DNA of 64,000 bases from assembly GCA_016218085.1 (NCBI GenBank), contig JACREY010000012.1:248001-312000 (forward strand), read 5' to 3'. Positions 43,074 to 51,122 of this stretch are shown here, piece after piece. Below the pieces are notes generated by a model that did not search any database, had not been told where the DNA came from, and saw nothing but the letters and a program-made list of their open reading frames with translations. This DNA is from Ignavibacteriota bacterium. Its GTDB lineage: Bacteria > Bacteroidota > Ignavibacteria > Tepidaquicellales > Tepidaquicellaceae. The first letter of the stretch is position 1; each line of letters starts with the position of its first letter. The position numbers were made by a program, and so were the translations under genes.

Positions 43074-43139
43074 CAACCCCTATGGGGTTGTGTCTTCTTA
43101 GGTTTCCTCTGCTATTAACGGGCAATCCCTACGGGATTG
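43074..43139 (+). repeat. Two REP-like palindromes, GGGCAAYCCCTAYGGGRTTG family
   Basis: CAACCCC-TAT-GGGGTTG (43074-43090) and CAATCCC-TAC-GGGATTG (43123-43139) are variants with compensating changes in both arms, each preceded by GGG. Such paired changes suggest the hairpin itself is under selection. The element resembles the ACCCCGAAGGGGT pair at 4550-4611. Confidence 0.85.
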
Positions 43140-43220
43140 GTACATTAAAATAATAAAATTACATTTCATATCATAAATTTTCATATTAAATCAGCGTCAA
43201 ATACTTTGCGTTCCCTTCTC

Positions 43221-43258
43221 GTGTCGGGGAGTCTCCGTTCTTTGGACTCCCGACACAA
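43221..43258 (+). repeat. Second exact copy of the 38-bp GAGTCTCC palindrome
   Basis: Identical to 42920-42957 and in the same orientation, 264 nt further on. Imperfect 12-bp stem with one bulge and an 11-nt loop. Confidence 0.9.
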
Positions 43259-43683
43259 AATGACTCTTACCTTTTACTATTTACCTTTTACATTTTACCA
43301 TATCTTCCCCCTTGACTCTAAATATATTTTACCATATATTAATATGGGTATTTCCGTTCTTTAAAATATGCTATTCTGTGCGCTCTACGGCAGAGCAACA
43401 CCGGCAACATTCCGACAACACGCCGGCAACGCCTGTTTCCGTCGTAATTTGTATATAAATAAGAGGGTTATGGCAACAGAGCAACACGTTTCCTCCACCC
43501 CCCCCTCCCCCCTGTTTTTTCGGTAAACGCTTGTTTTTTCAATCATATTACCTGAAAAATCGCACTTTTTTTGCACAAAAAACAGTTTTTGTCACGCAAA
43601 AGCTATTGCTTTGTATCGTTTTTCTACTTTATAAACCTTATGAACTTTACAAACTTGAGTCGCTCTTTGATGCTCTTATGCTG

Positions 43684-43718
43684 TCTACTAACTACTATCT
43701 ACTAACTACTTTTTATTT
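43684..43718 (+). repeat. 35-bp repeat shared with the prfA upstream region
   Basis: These 35 bases (TCTACTAACTAC twice around AT, then a T-rich end) are identical to 36254-36288. Both copies lie in the same orientation and about 40-70 nt upstream of a gene start (glycyl radical enzyme; prfA). Confidence 0.88.
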
Positions 43719-43732
43719 TAAGTATATTTGCA

Positions 43733-43740
43733 TATAATTA
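43733..43740 (+). promoter_or_regulatory. Candidate -7 promoter element of the glycyl radical enzyme operon
   Basis: TATATTTG fits TAnnTTTG and lies 18 nt before the ATG. No TTG lies at the expected upstream distance; that position falls in the 35-bp repeat. Confidence 0.5.
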
Positions 43741-43758
43741 TCACCATATTTTAGAGAC

Positions 43759-46239
43759 ATGCAGAAAACCAGAGAAATCAAATCAATTCCTTCTACAGAC
43801 AGAGTAAAATTAATCCGCGACAGGTATCTGAGCGAGCCGCTTTTTATTGATTCGGAATATATAAAATATTACACCGAAGCCCACGCAAAGACAGATGGCT
43901 TCAACGTATTCGAGCGCCGGGCAGAGTGCCATTCGTTCGCTCTCGAAAATCTTACACCCTTTATCCGTGAAGGAGAACTCTTTGCAGGCAGCAAGACGCG
44001 CTACGTACGCGGTGCAATCCCTTACTGCAATTACGCCAGCCGCTACATTCTCCGCGAATTTAAAAATGAAGAAGCAGAAGCGCAGGATGCCGTCACCGAT
44101 ATAGGCGAAGGCGGCGGAATTGCAAAGGCAAAACAGATTGCCGAAAAAAGCGACTTTGAATTTTTCTGCAAGAAATATTTAATCTCGAAAGAAGACAAGC
44201 AGGCATTAAAAGATTCTGCCGAATACTTCCTCGGTAAAAGTATGCAGGATGTCGGCGATTCGCTGTGGAGGAATATCTTCGAACAGGCGGAATATATCGA
44301 TAAGGGCTGGCAGGCAGGACTCTATACCGCTCCCCACGACCCCGCGCCCGAAGGCAGGTATGTACTGGATTTTGAGACTGCGCTTACGCAGGGATTCAAC
44401 GGAATTATTGCACGGCTAAAAGATAAAATTAAAAATACCGAAGTCACCGATTTTAAATCTGCAGAAAAAATTTATTTCTGGCGCGCAGGCATCAGGACTC
44501 TCGAAGCTACAATCAAATGGGCAGGCAACTATGCCGCAAAAGCCGAAGAGATGGCAAAGACCGAAAAAGATGTGAAGAGAAAAAAAGAATTGCTGGAGAT
44601 TGCTAAGCGTTGCAAATATGTTCCTGCAAATACTCCCCGGAATTTCCGCGATGCGGTTCAGATGTTCTGGTTCATCTATCTCGCCGGACATATAGAAGGC
44701 GCGCACCTCGGCTATTCACCGGGTAGATTCGACCGCTATATGTATCCGTTTTTCAAAATGGATAAGGATGCGGGCACCATCACAGACGGCGAAGCTCTCG
44801 AGCTTCTCGAAATCCTCCGCGTGAAGATGACTGAGATAGAATATGTTGCTTCATTTTCCTGGGCGGGACTCGGCTCTGGAAATCTTTTCCAGAATATGAT
44901 TCTCGGCGGACTGGATGAAAAAGGCCACCGCGGCGATAATGCACTCTCGCTTCTCGTGCTTCAGTCTGCTATCAACTGCCAGACCACACAGCCGACTCTT
45001 TCCGTCTGGTATGACGATTCCCTCAGCGAGGAATTTTTACTTAAAGCTATAGACTGCGTAAAAACAGGCTGCGGATTCCCCGCGTGGTTTAATATGAAGG
45101 TTTACATTCAGCACGAGCTTCAGAAATCAAATCTTCCTGTACCCCTTATCCGCAAATACGCCGCAATGGGCGGCTGTACCGAGCCGACTATGGAAGGGAT
45201 GAGCTACGGAGTTGTGCAGGCAGGATTCATAAATCACGGAAAGATTTTCGAACTTGCTATGAACGGCGGCAAAGACCCGCGCACGGGAATACAATTCGAT
45301 GAAACACCCGTGCCTCAGAATTACAATGAGCTTTACGAAGCATATAAATTCCATATGCGCAATTCAATCCGCAACTGGCAGCGCTACTGGAATATGGTTA
45401 TGTCCGCTCACAGGCAGACGTGCAATTTGATTTTCTCTTCCGTGCTCGTGCGTGACTGCATTGAGCGTGGATTATCTCTCGACGACGGCGGAGCAGTCTG
45501 CAACGGCACTCCGACTACTCTTTCCAGCGGAATGGTGAATATTGTAAACTCACTTTCCGTTGTAAAAAAACTTGTCGAGGAGGAAAAGTTTATTTCTATG
45601 GATGAGCTCCGCACTGCGATGAATAAAAACTGGGAAGGATATGAAAAGCTGAGAAGCAAAGCTATCGCCGCTCCGAAGTGGGGAAACAACGATGACTTTG
45701 CAGACAGCATCTATGAGGATTTATTCGACACATACTGCGGTTATGTTTCCGGGCAGAAAAATTATCTCGGCGAGCCGTACGACCCCTCAATGCTGGCTAT
45801 CAGCACTCACGCGCCTTTCGGAAAAGTCTGCGGCGCAACTCCCGACGGCAGATATGCCACTGAAACTCTCTGCGACGGCGTGACTTCGCCTTTCCCGGGC
45901 ACCGATACGCACGGTCCTCTTGCAGTCCTTCATTCAGCGGGAAAGATAGACCACTCGCGCATTCGAGGCGGATTGCATAATATGAAGTTTCATCCGTCAA
46001 CTTTAAGAGGAATACAGGGCTCGAAGAAATTATTAAGCTTAATAAAAACTTATTTCGATACGCTCGGATTCCAGATACAGTTTAATGTGGTTGACAGCGA
46101 AATGCTCCGCGACGCTCAGCAGCATCCCGAAAATTACAGGGATTTGATTGTCAGGGTTGCGGGTTTCAGCGCATTCTTCGTCGAGCTTGGCAAGACGATA
46201 CAGGACGAGATAATCAGACGAACTGAACATGATATATAA
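43759..46239 (+). CDS. Glycyl radical enzyme of the dehydratase/decarboxylase type, substrate unknown
   Basis: An 826-aa PFL-like enzyme. The active-site loop reads YAAMGGCTEP with Cys473 and Glu475; the Cys-x-Glu pair is typical of glycerol, diol and hydroxyproline dehydratases and arylacetate decarboxylases, whereas pyruvate formate-lyase has Cys-Cys. The C-terminal glycyl loop is RVAGFSAFF with Gly802. PFL and GRE domains are both complete. The reaction is radical chemistry on an alcohol, amine or arylacetate and needs no oxygen. The activase gene starts one base before the stop. GCTEP is not a pattern I can tie to a known substrate, so the activity stays open. Confidence 0.92.
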   Translation: MQKTREIKSIPSTDRVKLIRDRYLSEPLFIDSEYIKYYTEAHAKTDGFNVFERRAECHSFALENLTPFIREGELFAGSKTRYVRGAIPYCNYASRYILREFKNEEAEAQDAVTDIGEGGGIAKAKQIAEKSDFEFFCKKYLISKEDKQALKDSAEYFLGKSMQDVGDSLWRNIFEQAEYIDKGWQAGLYTAPHDPAPEGRYVLDFETALTQGFNGIIARLKDKIKNTEVTDFKSAEKIYFWRAGIRTLEATIKWAGNYAAKAEEMAKTEKDVKRKKELLEIAKRCKYVPANTPRNFRDAVQMFWFIYLAGHIEGAHLGYSPGRFDRYMYPFFKMDKDAGTITDGEALELLEILRVKMTEIEYVASFSWAGLGSGNLFQNMILGGLDEKGHRGDNALSLLVLQSAINCQTTQPTLSVWYDDSLSEEFLLKAIDCVKTGCGFPAWFNMKVYIQHELQKSNLPVPLIRKYAAMGGCTEPTMEGMSYGVVQAGFINHGKIFELAMNGGKDPRTGIQFDETPVPQNYNELYEAYKFHMRNSIRNWQRYWNMVMSAHRQTCNLIFSSVLVRDCIERGLSLDDGGAVCNGTPTTLSSGMVNIVNSLSVVKKLVEEEKFISMDELRTAMNKNWEGYEKLRSKAIAAPKWGNNDDFADSIYEDLFDTYCGYVSGQKNYLGEPYDPSMLAISTHAPFGKVCGATPDGRYATETLCDGVTSPFPGTDTHGPLAVLHSAGKIDHSRIRGGLHNMKFHPSTLRGIQGSKKLLSLIKTYFDTLGFQIQFNVVDSEMLRDAQQHPENYRDLIVRVAGFSAFFVELGKTIQDEIIRRTEHDI

Positions 46240-47156
46240 TGCAAACACAAGCTCTCATATTTGATATTCAGGATTTGTCGGTTCAGGACGGACCGGGCAT
46301 CCGCACGACTGTCTTTATGAAAGGCTGTCCGCTGAAATGCAGATGGTGCTCCAATCCTGAAGGACAGCTTCCTTATCCCGAGCTTATGCATCTTAATGTA
46401 CTGTGCAACAGAACACATAATTGCATTTTAGCTTGCCCGAATAAGGCGGTAAAAAGTGATGACGAATACGGCGCCCCTGTTTTCGACCGGTCAATCTGCA
46501 GAAACTGTGAAACCCTCGACTGTATTGAATCCTGCCCGACTTTTGCCCTGAAGGTTTCCGGGAAATACATAACTCTGGAAGAACTGATAAAAAAAGTTAA
46601 ACCCAACATGCCGTATTACAAAAATTCAGGCGGCGGAGTGACTTTCTCAGGCGGGGAGCCATTCCTTCAGGCAGAATTTATAAGGAAATTTATGGATGAA
46701 ACCTCGCGCTTCGGATTATCTGTAGGCGTGGAAACCTGCGGCATGTTTGATATGGATGATGTCTCCGGCATTACTGAAAAGCTTGATTTTATTTATTTCG
46801 ATCTTAAATGCATGGATGATGAAATCCACCGCGAAGTTACAGGGAGCTCTAATAAAATTATTCTCTCGAACCTGAAACACCTTGCCGAAAAATTTTCTTC
46901 AAAGATAATTATCAGCGTGCCTGTTGTTCCGGGAGTAAATGATTTTGCCGAACAGATAAAACCGATTGCTGAATACTGCAGGAAACTCGGTATTTATAAA
47001 ATCCGTTTGCTTCCTTACCACTCAATGGGTGAAGGAAAGTATTACGACCTCGGAAGGGAATATAAAATGGATAAAAATCTTTCCGTGCCGGTCAAACAGC
47101 TGGCGGTATTCAAGAACCTGATTGAGTCTTCCGGCATTACCTGCTGGCTGGAATAA
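46239..47156 (+). CDS. Glycyl radical enzyme activase (radical SAM)
   Basis: A 305-aa radical SAM protein. The SAM cluster motif is GCPLKCRWC (Cys30, 34, 37; CxxxCxxC). An inserted ferredoxin-like region (about 56-106) has one full four-Cys set (CRNCETLDCIESCP) and a second shorter one (CNRTHNCILACP). This insert is found in activases of glycerol dehydratase-type enzymes and not in PFL activase. GGGVTFSGGEP follows. It would form the Gly802 radical of the upstream enzyme. The start overlaps the upstream stop by one base. A hairpin lies past the end. Confidence 0.95.
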   Translation: MQTQALIFDIQDLSVQDGPGIRTTVFMKGCPLKCRWCSNPEGQLPYPELMHLNVLCNRTHNCILACPNKAVKSDDEYGAPVFDRSICRNCETLDCIESCPTFALKVSGKYITLEELIKKVKPNMPYYKNSGGGVTFSGGEPFLQAEFIRKFMDETSRFGLSVGVETCGMFDMDDVSGITEKLDFIYFDLKCMDDEIHREVTGSSNKIILSNLKHLAEKFSSKIIISVPVVPGVNDFAEQIKPIAEYCRKLGIYKIRLLPYHSMGEGKYYDLGREYKMDKNLSVPVKQLAVFKNLIESSGITCWLE

Positions 47157-47159
47157 GAG

Positions 47160-47236
47160 CTGTAAAAAGTAAATAGTAAAATATAATAAGAGGTTCTTGG
47201 TTTTTACATTTTACTATTTACGTTTTACGATTTACA
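47160..47236. terminator. Imperfect inverted repeat between convergent genes
   Basis: GTAAAAAGTAAATAGTAAAAT (from about 47162) and its near complement (about 47207-47228, ATTTTACTATTTACG) are separated by about 25 nt, between the activase (+) and the ABC-like gene (-). GTAAATAGTAAAAT is matched over 14 bases. Probable bidirectional transcript end of the AGTAAATAGTAAA type. Confidence 0.6.
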
Positions 47237-47241
47237 AAAAA

Positions 47242-48309
47242 TCATACTTCCATTTTTAATCTATTTGAAATGTCCTTAAGCGAAGTCCAGCTTTCCATAA
47301 GCTCGGGCAGGTATTCCGTGGAAGTTACAAACGTCCACAGGTATGCCACTATGGAATAAAGTTCTCCTGCCGTGAATTCATCAAGGTCTATTGCAATATA
47401 AAGAACTACGAGGAAGATGCCCATAAGGGTAACTCTCATCATTCCGAAATTTAAAGCTCCCCAATCTGCAATTTTCTTTTGCGGTTTTGCAAGTTTTTGG
47501 TAATACTCTTTAACATAATCAGGGTCCTGTTTCGAAAACACGTCATAAATATCTTCATAACTGTCATGAAATTCCTTTTGAAGAACGAGCACTTTCTTGC
47601 TGTAAAGCTTGTTTGCCAGGTAAACCGGTACAACTATGCACAGGCAGGTAACGGATATTTTCCAGTCAAAAAAGTAAAGGGCAATAATCGCGCCGCCTAT
47701 GGAAACTATATTTTCAAGAACTTCCGGAATCCTGTACTGAAGAAATCCGGTATATTCGTGTGAAAGCTGTGCCCGGGTTGCAGTTTTTGAAACACTGAGT
47801 TTATTCATTATGGCATTCTCACTGACTTCGGTCGCTATTTTCGTATAAATGTTCAGGAATATCTTCGGGTCAACTGAGCGTCTCAATACTCCAAGACCCG
47901 AATTTATTGCGAAAACCAGAAGCCATATCATCAGCGGATAAATATAGGAATATGATTCGCCCTTATATTGAAGCAGTGAAGTATCTTTAATGGAAGCTGT
48001 ATCATTGTAATCTGAACTGTCATCAAAATTAAAAGGCGAATGAATAGATGCAGTATCTTCCGGATTATATTCCGCAGAGTCTGATTGAATAGAATCAGAC
48101 TTTTTATCCGTATATAATTTCAAAAGGTTCTGTTTCATAACGGCAAGCGAATCTCTCTCATAATTTTCATACTGCACATCAATTACAGCATCGATAACCT
48201 TTCCGAAAACAGTCGGCTCGATTATCCAGGCGACATTCTCGATTATTACCAGACTGAATGCTATTATTATACCAGTCCTGAACCTGCGAAATAAATCGAT
48301 TAAAAGCAT
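47242..48309 (-). CDS. ABC exporter-type transmembrane domain without ATPase
   Basis: A 355-aa protein matching only the six-helix membrane domain of ABC exporters: an N-terminal LFRRFRTGIIIAFSLVIIENVAWIIEP, then YTKIATEVSENAI, ENIVSIGGAIIALYFFDWKISV, and TAGELYSIVAYLWTFVTSTEYLPELMESWTSLKDISNRL. The open reading frame ends where a nucleotide-binding domain would begin, and no ATPase gene is adjacent. About 60 residues of polar, Asp/Ser-rich sequence (near 65-115) are inserted after the first helix. It may pair with an ATPase elsewhere or have another role. Confidence 0.82.
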   Translation of the reverse strand: MLLIDLFRRFRTGIIIAFSLVIIENVAWIIEPTVFGKVIDAVIDVQYENYERDSLAVMKQNLLKLYTDKKSDSIQSDSAEYNPEDTASIHSPFNFDDSSDYNDTASIKDTSLLQYKGESYSYIYPLMIWLLVFAINSGLGVLRRSVDPKIFLNIYTKIATEVSENAIMNKLSVSKTATRAQLSHEYTGFLQYRIPEVLENIVSIGGAIIALYFFDWKISVTCLCIVVPVYLANKLYSKKVLVLQKEFHDSYEDIYDVFSKQDPDYVKEYYQKLAKPQKKIADWGALNFGMMRVTLMGIFLVVLYIAIDLDEFTAGELYSIVAYLWTFVTSTEYLPELMESWTSLKDISNRLKMEV

Positions 48310-48421
48310 TTAGGTGAAAATGAATGAATAAACTTATATTTAAAATATTATAAATTCTATGTATAAAAGGATATAACAGGAATTATACAGGTGATTTAGG
48401 TGTTATTATACGATAGTATTA

Positions 48422-48461
48422 CAAGAGGTTAACGGCAAGTAGCCGGAATAAATTCCTCTTG
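48422..48461 (+). promoter_or_regulatory. Nested hairpin upstream of the lipoprotein/metzincin operon
   Basis: CAAGAGG (48422-48428) pairs with CCTCTTG (48455-48461), enclosing CGGC-AAGTA-GCCG (48433-48445). It ends directly at the candidate promoter (48464), so it may be a protein-binding site or the terminator-like end of an upstream transcript. Confidence 0.5.
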
Positions 48462-48463
48462 AG

Positions 48464-48494
48464 TTGTTTCATATTTCATAAATCACTATTTTTA
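48464..48494 (+). promoter_or_regulatory. Candidate promoter of the metzincin cluster
   Basis: TTGT (48464-48467), 19 nt, TATTTTTA (48487-48494), one base off the -7 consensus. It lies 12 nt before the first start codon. Confidence 0.5.
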
Positions 48495-48505
48495 GACAAA
48501 AATAA

Positions 48506-48901
48506 ATGCATATGGGTTTAAAATACAAAGTTTTAAAATTATTCGTTATATCCGCAATTTTATGCTTTCCCCTCCTTGGTACAGAGTGCAGTAAACTTCT
48601 TGACAGTACCCCAACAACGGTAACAGGTTCCTGGGATCTTGTTAAAATGCTTGGCAACGCTCAGGATGTATGCCTTGGAGAAAGAGCGGTTTTTGACGGA
48701 AACGGCATTGCGACATTGACCTGTCCGAATTCCTCACCTGTGACAAGAGCCTATACATATACAGATGATGTTTTGACATATACATCTAATAATTTAAGCT
48801 ACACGGTGACTTTCTCGAATGTTAACTCCGTACAGAAGATGACACTTACAGGAAGAAACGGGGTTGACAGGGAATTAACTTACGATTTAATTTCAAAATA
48901 A
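48506..48901 (+). CDS. Secreted lipocalin-like small protein
   Basis: A 131-aa protein with a signal peptide (LKYKVLKLFVISAILCFPLLG) ending near Cys29. The mature part resembles the lipocalin-like beta-barrel of small Bacteroidota lipoproteins: TVTGSWDLVKMLGN, FDGNGIATLTC, YTYTDDVLTYTSNNLSYTVTF, and a final strand ELTYDLIS. The lipobox is poor (GTEC), so lipid attachment is uncertain. It starts the four-gene run with the metzincin, 14 nt upstream of it. Function unknown. Confidence 0.65.
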   Translation: MHMGLKYKVLKLFVISAILCFPLLGTECSKLLDSTPTTVTGSWDLVKMLGNAQDVCLGERAVFDGNGIATLTCPNSSPVTRAYTYTDDVLTYTSNNLSYTVTFSNVNSVQKMTLTGRNGVDRELTYDLISK

Positions 48902-48915
48902 AAAATTTTAAAAAG

Positions 48916-50622
48916 ATGAAAATAAATTTTTCTCCTTTCATAATTATAATTTTAATAACAGCATTTGCAATACTGGGGAATACTTACATTAAAAGCGGTA
49001 AGGAATCCATAACAGATGTTCGCTATCCTAAACCTGTGAAAAGTATTAAAGAAGTAATCACAGAAAAAAAATCTTCGGTCAGCTTCGACAAAGTAGAACT
49101 TTTTAATTTTATTGGTTCGGATGTTAAGGCATCCGGTCTTGATAAATATACAAAAGCCTGTACACAGCTTAATCTGGATAAAGAAGGACTTAAAAATCTG
49201 ATTAGCATGAAGAGGGAAAATATGGAATTTTCCATTCCTGTTTCTGGAAATAAATCTGTTACTTTGGAACTTACCAGGGTAAAAATACTTTCCGATAATT
49301 TCGGGGTAAACGTAATTACGGAAAACGGCACCCTTCCGTTCGAATACACACCCGGCGAGTACTATAACGGAATAATAAAAGGAAATGAAAACTCTCATGC
49401 TTCCATAAGCATATTCGGAAATTCTATATCGGGAATTGTTTCCGATGAGACAGGGAATTACAATTTAGGTCCTGTGGATACCGATAACCCTTCAGTCAAA
49501 TACGTATATTTTAAGGAATCCGATTTGAAAGCCGGAAATAATTTCAAATGCGGAGTGGATGATTTCGGGAAAATGAGAAAGGATAATCACGGCAGGTCAG
49601 GAAGCAGTAATAATGATTTTACAAGCACCCGCCAGCCAGTAAAAGTATATTTTGTTGCTGATTACCAGATGTATCTGGATAAGGGCGGAGTATCAAATGT
49701 TTCGAATTATATTACCTCATTATTCAACGAGGTTGCTGCAATATACCAGAACGAATTTCTGCCGGTACAGATTTCAACTATAAGTGTTTACAATACACCC
49801 GATCCGTACAGAAATCTTAATTCATCTGATGATATTTTATTTGCATTTGGTGATAACATAAAAGATAATTTTAACGGAGACCTGGCTCATCTTTTATCTA
49901 CAAGGAATGAGAATTTTGGTGGAATTTCCTGGATTAATTCTCTTTGTTCAAGTTACGATCCCACATCGCACTTCGGCAGATTTTCGTTCAGCGGGATAGA
50001 CAATACATTCAGTCCGTTTCCGACTTATTCATGGACTGTTACAGTTGTAACTCACGAAATGGGACACAGCTTCGGTTCTATGCACACGCATGCCTGCTGG
50101 TGGCCTATAACATCATCAAGAATCGGACAGATTGATTCATGTTATACTTCAGAAGGAGGATGTGTAAGCGGCACATTTCAGAATGATAACGGAACAATAA
50201 TGAGTTACTGCCATCTAAACGGCGGAATAAATTTTTCACTTGGTTTCGGTTCAATGCCGGGAGATACAATGAGATTAAGGTACAATCAGGGTTCCTGTTT
50301 CGGAACAACAGTAAATTCATCCGAGCTACCGACCAAGTTTGACCTTAGCCAAAACCGTCCAAATCCTTTTAATCCGTCAACAACTATCGGATTTGCGGTG
50401 CCGGAAGATGCATTTATTACAATAAAAGTGTATGATATATCAGGAAGAGAAATTGCAGTACTTTTAAATAACAGATATTATTCAAGAGGTTATCAAAGTG
50501 TTGTTTTCAATTCATCGCTTTATAATCTTTCAAGCGGTATTTATTTTTACAGGTTATCTGCAACAAACTCTGTTTCGGGTAACATTTTTAACCAGGTTAA
50601 AAAAATGATTTTATTAAAATGA
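48916..50622 (+). CDS. T9SS-secreted metzincin metalloprotease (M12-like)
   Basis: A 568-aa secreted protease. After the signal anchor-like N-terminus (about 1-25) comes a pro-domain-like region to about 210, then a reprolysin-like catalytic domain (about 230-440). The zinc motif is HEMGHSFGSMH (His380, Glu381, His384, His390), and the Met-turn is GTIMSYCH. Cysteine-rich loops surround them. The C-terminus is a T9SS sorting domain with NRPNPFNPST (Arg in place of Tyr), GREI and SGIYFYRL. It should cleave peptides outside the cell. It is upstream of two small lipoproteins, one with a VWA domain. Confidence 0.92.
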   Translation: MKINFSPFIIIILITAFAILGNTYIKSGKESITDVRYPKPVKSIKEVITEKKSSVSFDKVELFNFIGSDVKASGLDKYTKACTQLNLDKEGLKNLISMKRENMEFSIPVSGNKSVTLELTRVKILSDNFGVNVITENGTLPFEYTPGEYYNGIIKGNENSHASISIFGNSISGIVSDETGNYNLGPVDTDNPSVKYVYFKESDLKAGNNFKCGVDDFGKMRKDNHGRSGSSNNDFTSTRQPVKVYFVADYQMYLDKGGVSNVSNYITSLFNEVAAIYQNEFLPVQISTISVYNTPDPYRNLNSSDDILFAFGDNIKDNFNGDLAHLLSTRNENFGGISWINSLCSSYDPTSHFGRFSFSGIDNTFSPFPTYSWTVTVVTHEMGHSFGSMHTHACWWPITSSRIGQIDSCYTSEGGCVSGTFQNDNGTIMSYCHLNGGINFSLGFGSMPGDTMRLRYNQGSCFGTTVNSSELPTKFDLSQNRPNPFNPSTTIGFAVPEDAFITIKVYDISGREIAVLLNNRYYSRGYQSVVFNSSLYNLSSGIYFYRLSATNSVSGNIFNQVKKMILLK

Positions 50623-50635
50623 TTAATTTTTTAAT

Positions 50636-51088
50636 ATGAAAAAACTCTATTTACTTTTATTATTACCTTTTGTAATTTATTACGGATGTACGGGTGGATG
50701 TACAACTTCCTGTACTCTTGAGTCTTGCTCAGACCTAATTTCGGGAAAGTATAATTATACTATGACAGACACTTCAGGCACGAAATTAGTTGAAGGTATT
50801 ATTTATATAAAAGATTACGATAACGAAAAAATCAGCGGAACTTATACAAAGGACAAAGTTTACACCGAAAATTTCGCCGGTTTTTCATCTATGAAAGGTT
50901 CTTTCAGCGGGAATGTTGAAATAAAAGAGAAGAAGGCATTTTTAAATCTTAATCCGAAACTGGCTGATAACAATATTTTTATTAATATTGAAATCAAGAA
51001 AGATTCATTAAACGGAAAATGGACATTTTCCAATATGAGGGGAGCGGTTTCTACTGGCCATTTTAATGCGGCTAAAGTAAAAAAATAA
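50636..51088 (+). CDS. Small Cys-rich lipoprotein, unknown function
   Basis: A 150-aa protein with signal peptide and lipobox-like IYYGC (Cys18), followed by a Cys-rich segment (CTGGCTTSCTLESC) and a beta-rich body (ISGKYNYTMTDT, GIIYIKDYDNEKISGTYT, GSFSGNVEIKEKKAFLNLNP, GKWTFSNMRGAVSTGHF). The strands suggest a small barrel or lipocalin-like fold similar to the 48506 protein. It lies 13 nt after the protease gene and 34 nt before the VWA gene. I do not recognise it. Confidence 0.7.
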   Translation: MKKLYLLLLLPFVIYYGCTGGCTTSCTLESCSDLISGKYNYTMTDTSGTKLVEGIIYIKDYDNEKISGTYTKDKVYTENFAGFSSMKGSFSGNVEIKEKKAFLNLNPKLADNNIFINIEIKKDSLNGKWTFSNMRGAVSTGHFNAAKVKK

Positions 51089-51122
51089 TAAAAAATTTTT
51101 ATTAACCAAAAATTTAAAAAAT

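Larger units (their letters stand above)
42818..43758. other. 941-nt intergenic region packed with palindromic repeats
   Basis: No credible gene lies here. It holds at least seven hairpin elements of several families: 42846-42957, 43011-43052 (GTTGCTGGTGA / TCACCGACAAC), 43074-43090 and 43123-43139 (CAAYCCC-TAY-GGGRTTG), 43221-43258, and 43382-43396 (GCTCT-ACGGC-AGAGC). Between them are TTTACTATTTAC words (42967-42996, 43268-43300), a C-run (about 43499-43517), and a Y-rich repeat. The last 75 nt form the promoter region of the glycyl radical enzyme gene. Confidence 0.75.

Noticed and set aside
42841-43260. REP cluster considered as an insertion sequence
   Set aside because: No transposase frame lies within, and there are no terminal inverted repeats bounding the block or target duplication visible.
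43385-43576. 63-residue frame on the minus strand in the REP-rich region
   Set aside because: It includes the C-run and repeat sequence, has no start context and no recognisable fold.
43759-46239. Assignment as pyruvate formate-lyase
   Set aside because: The active site has Cys-Thr-Glu, not the Cys-Cys pair of PFL, and the activase has the extra ferredoxin insert.
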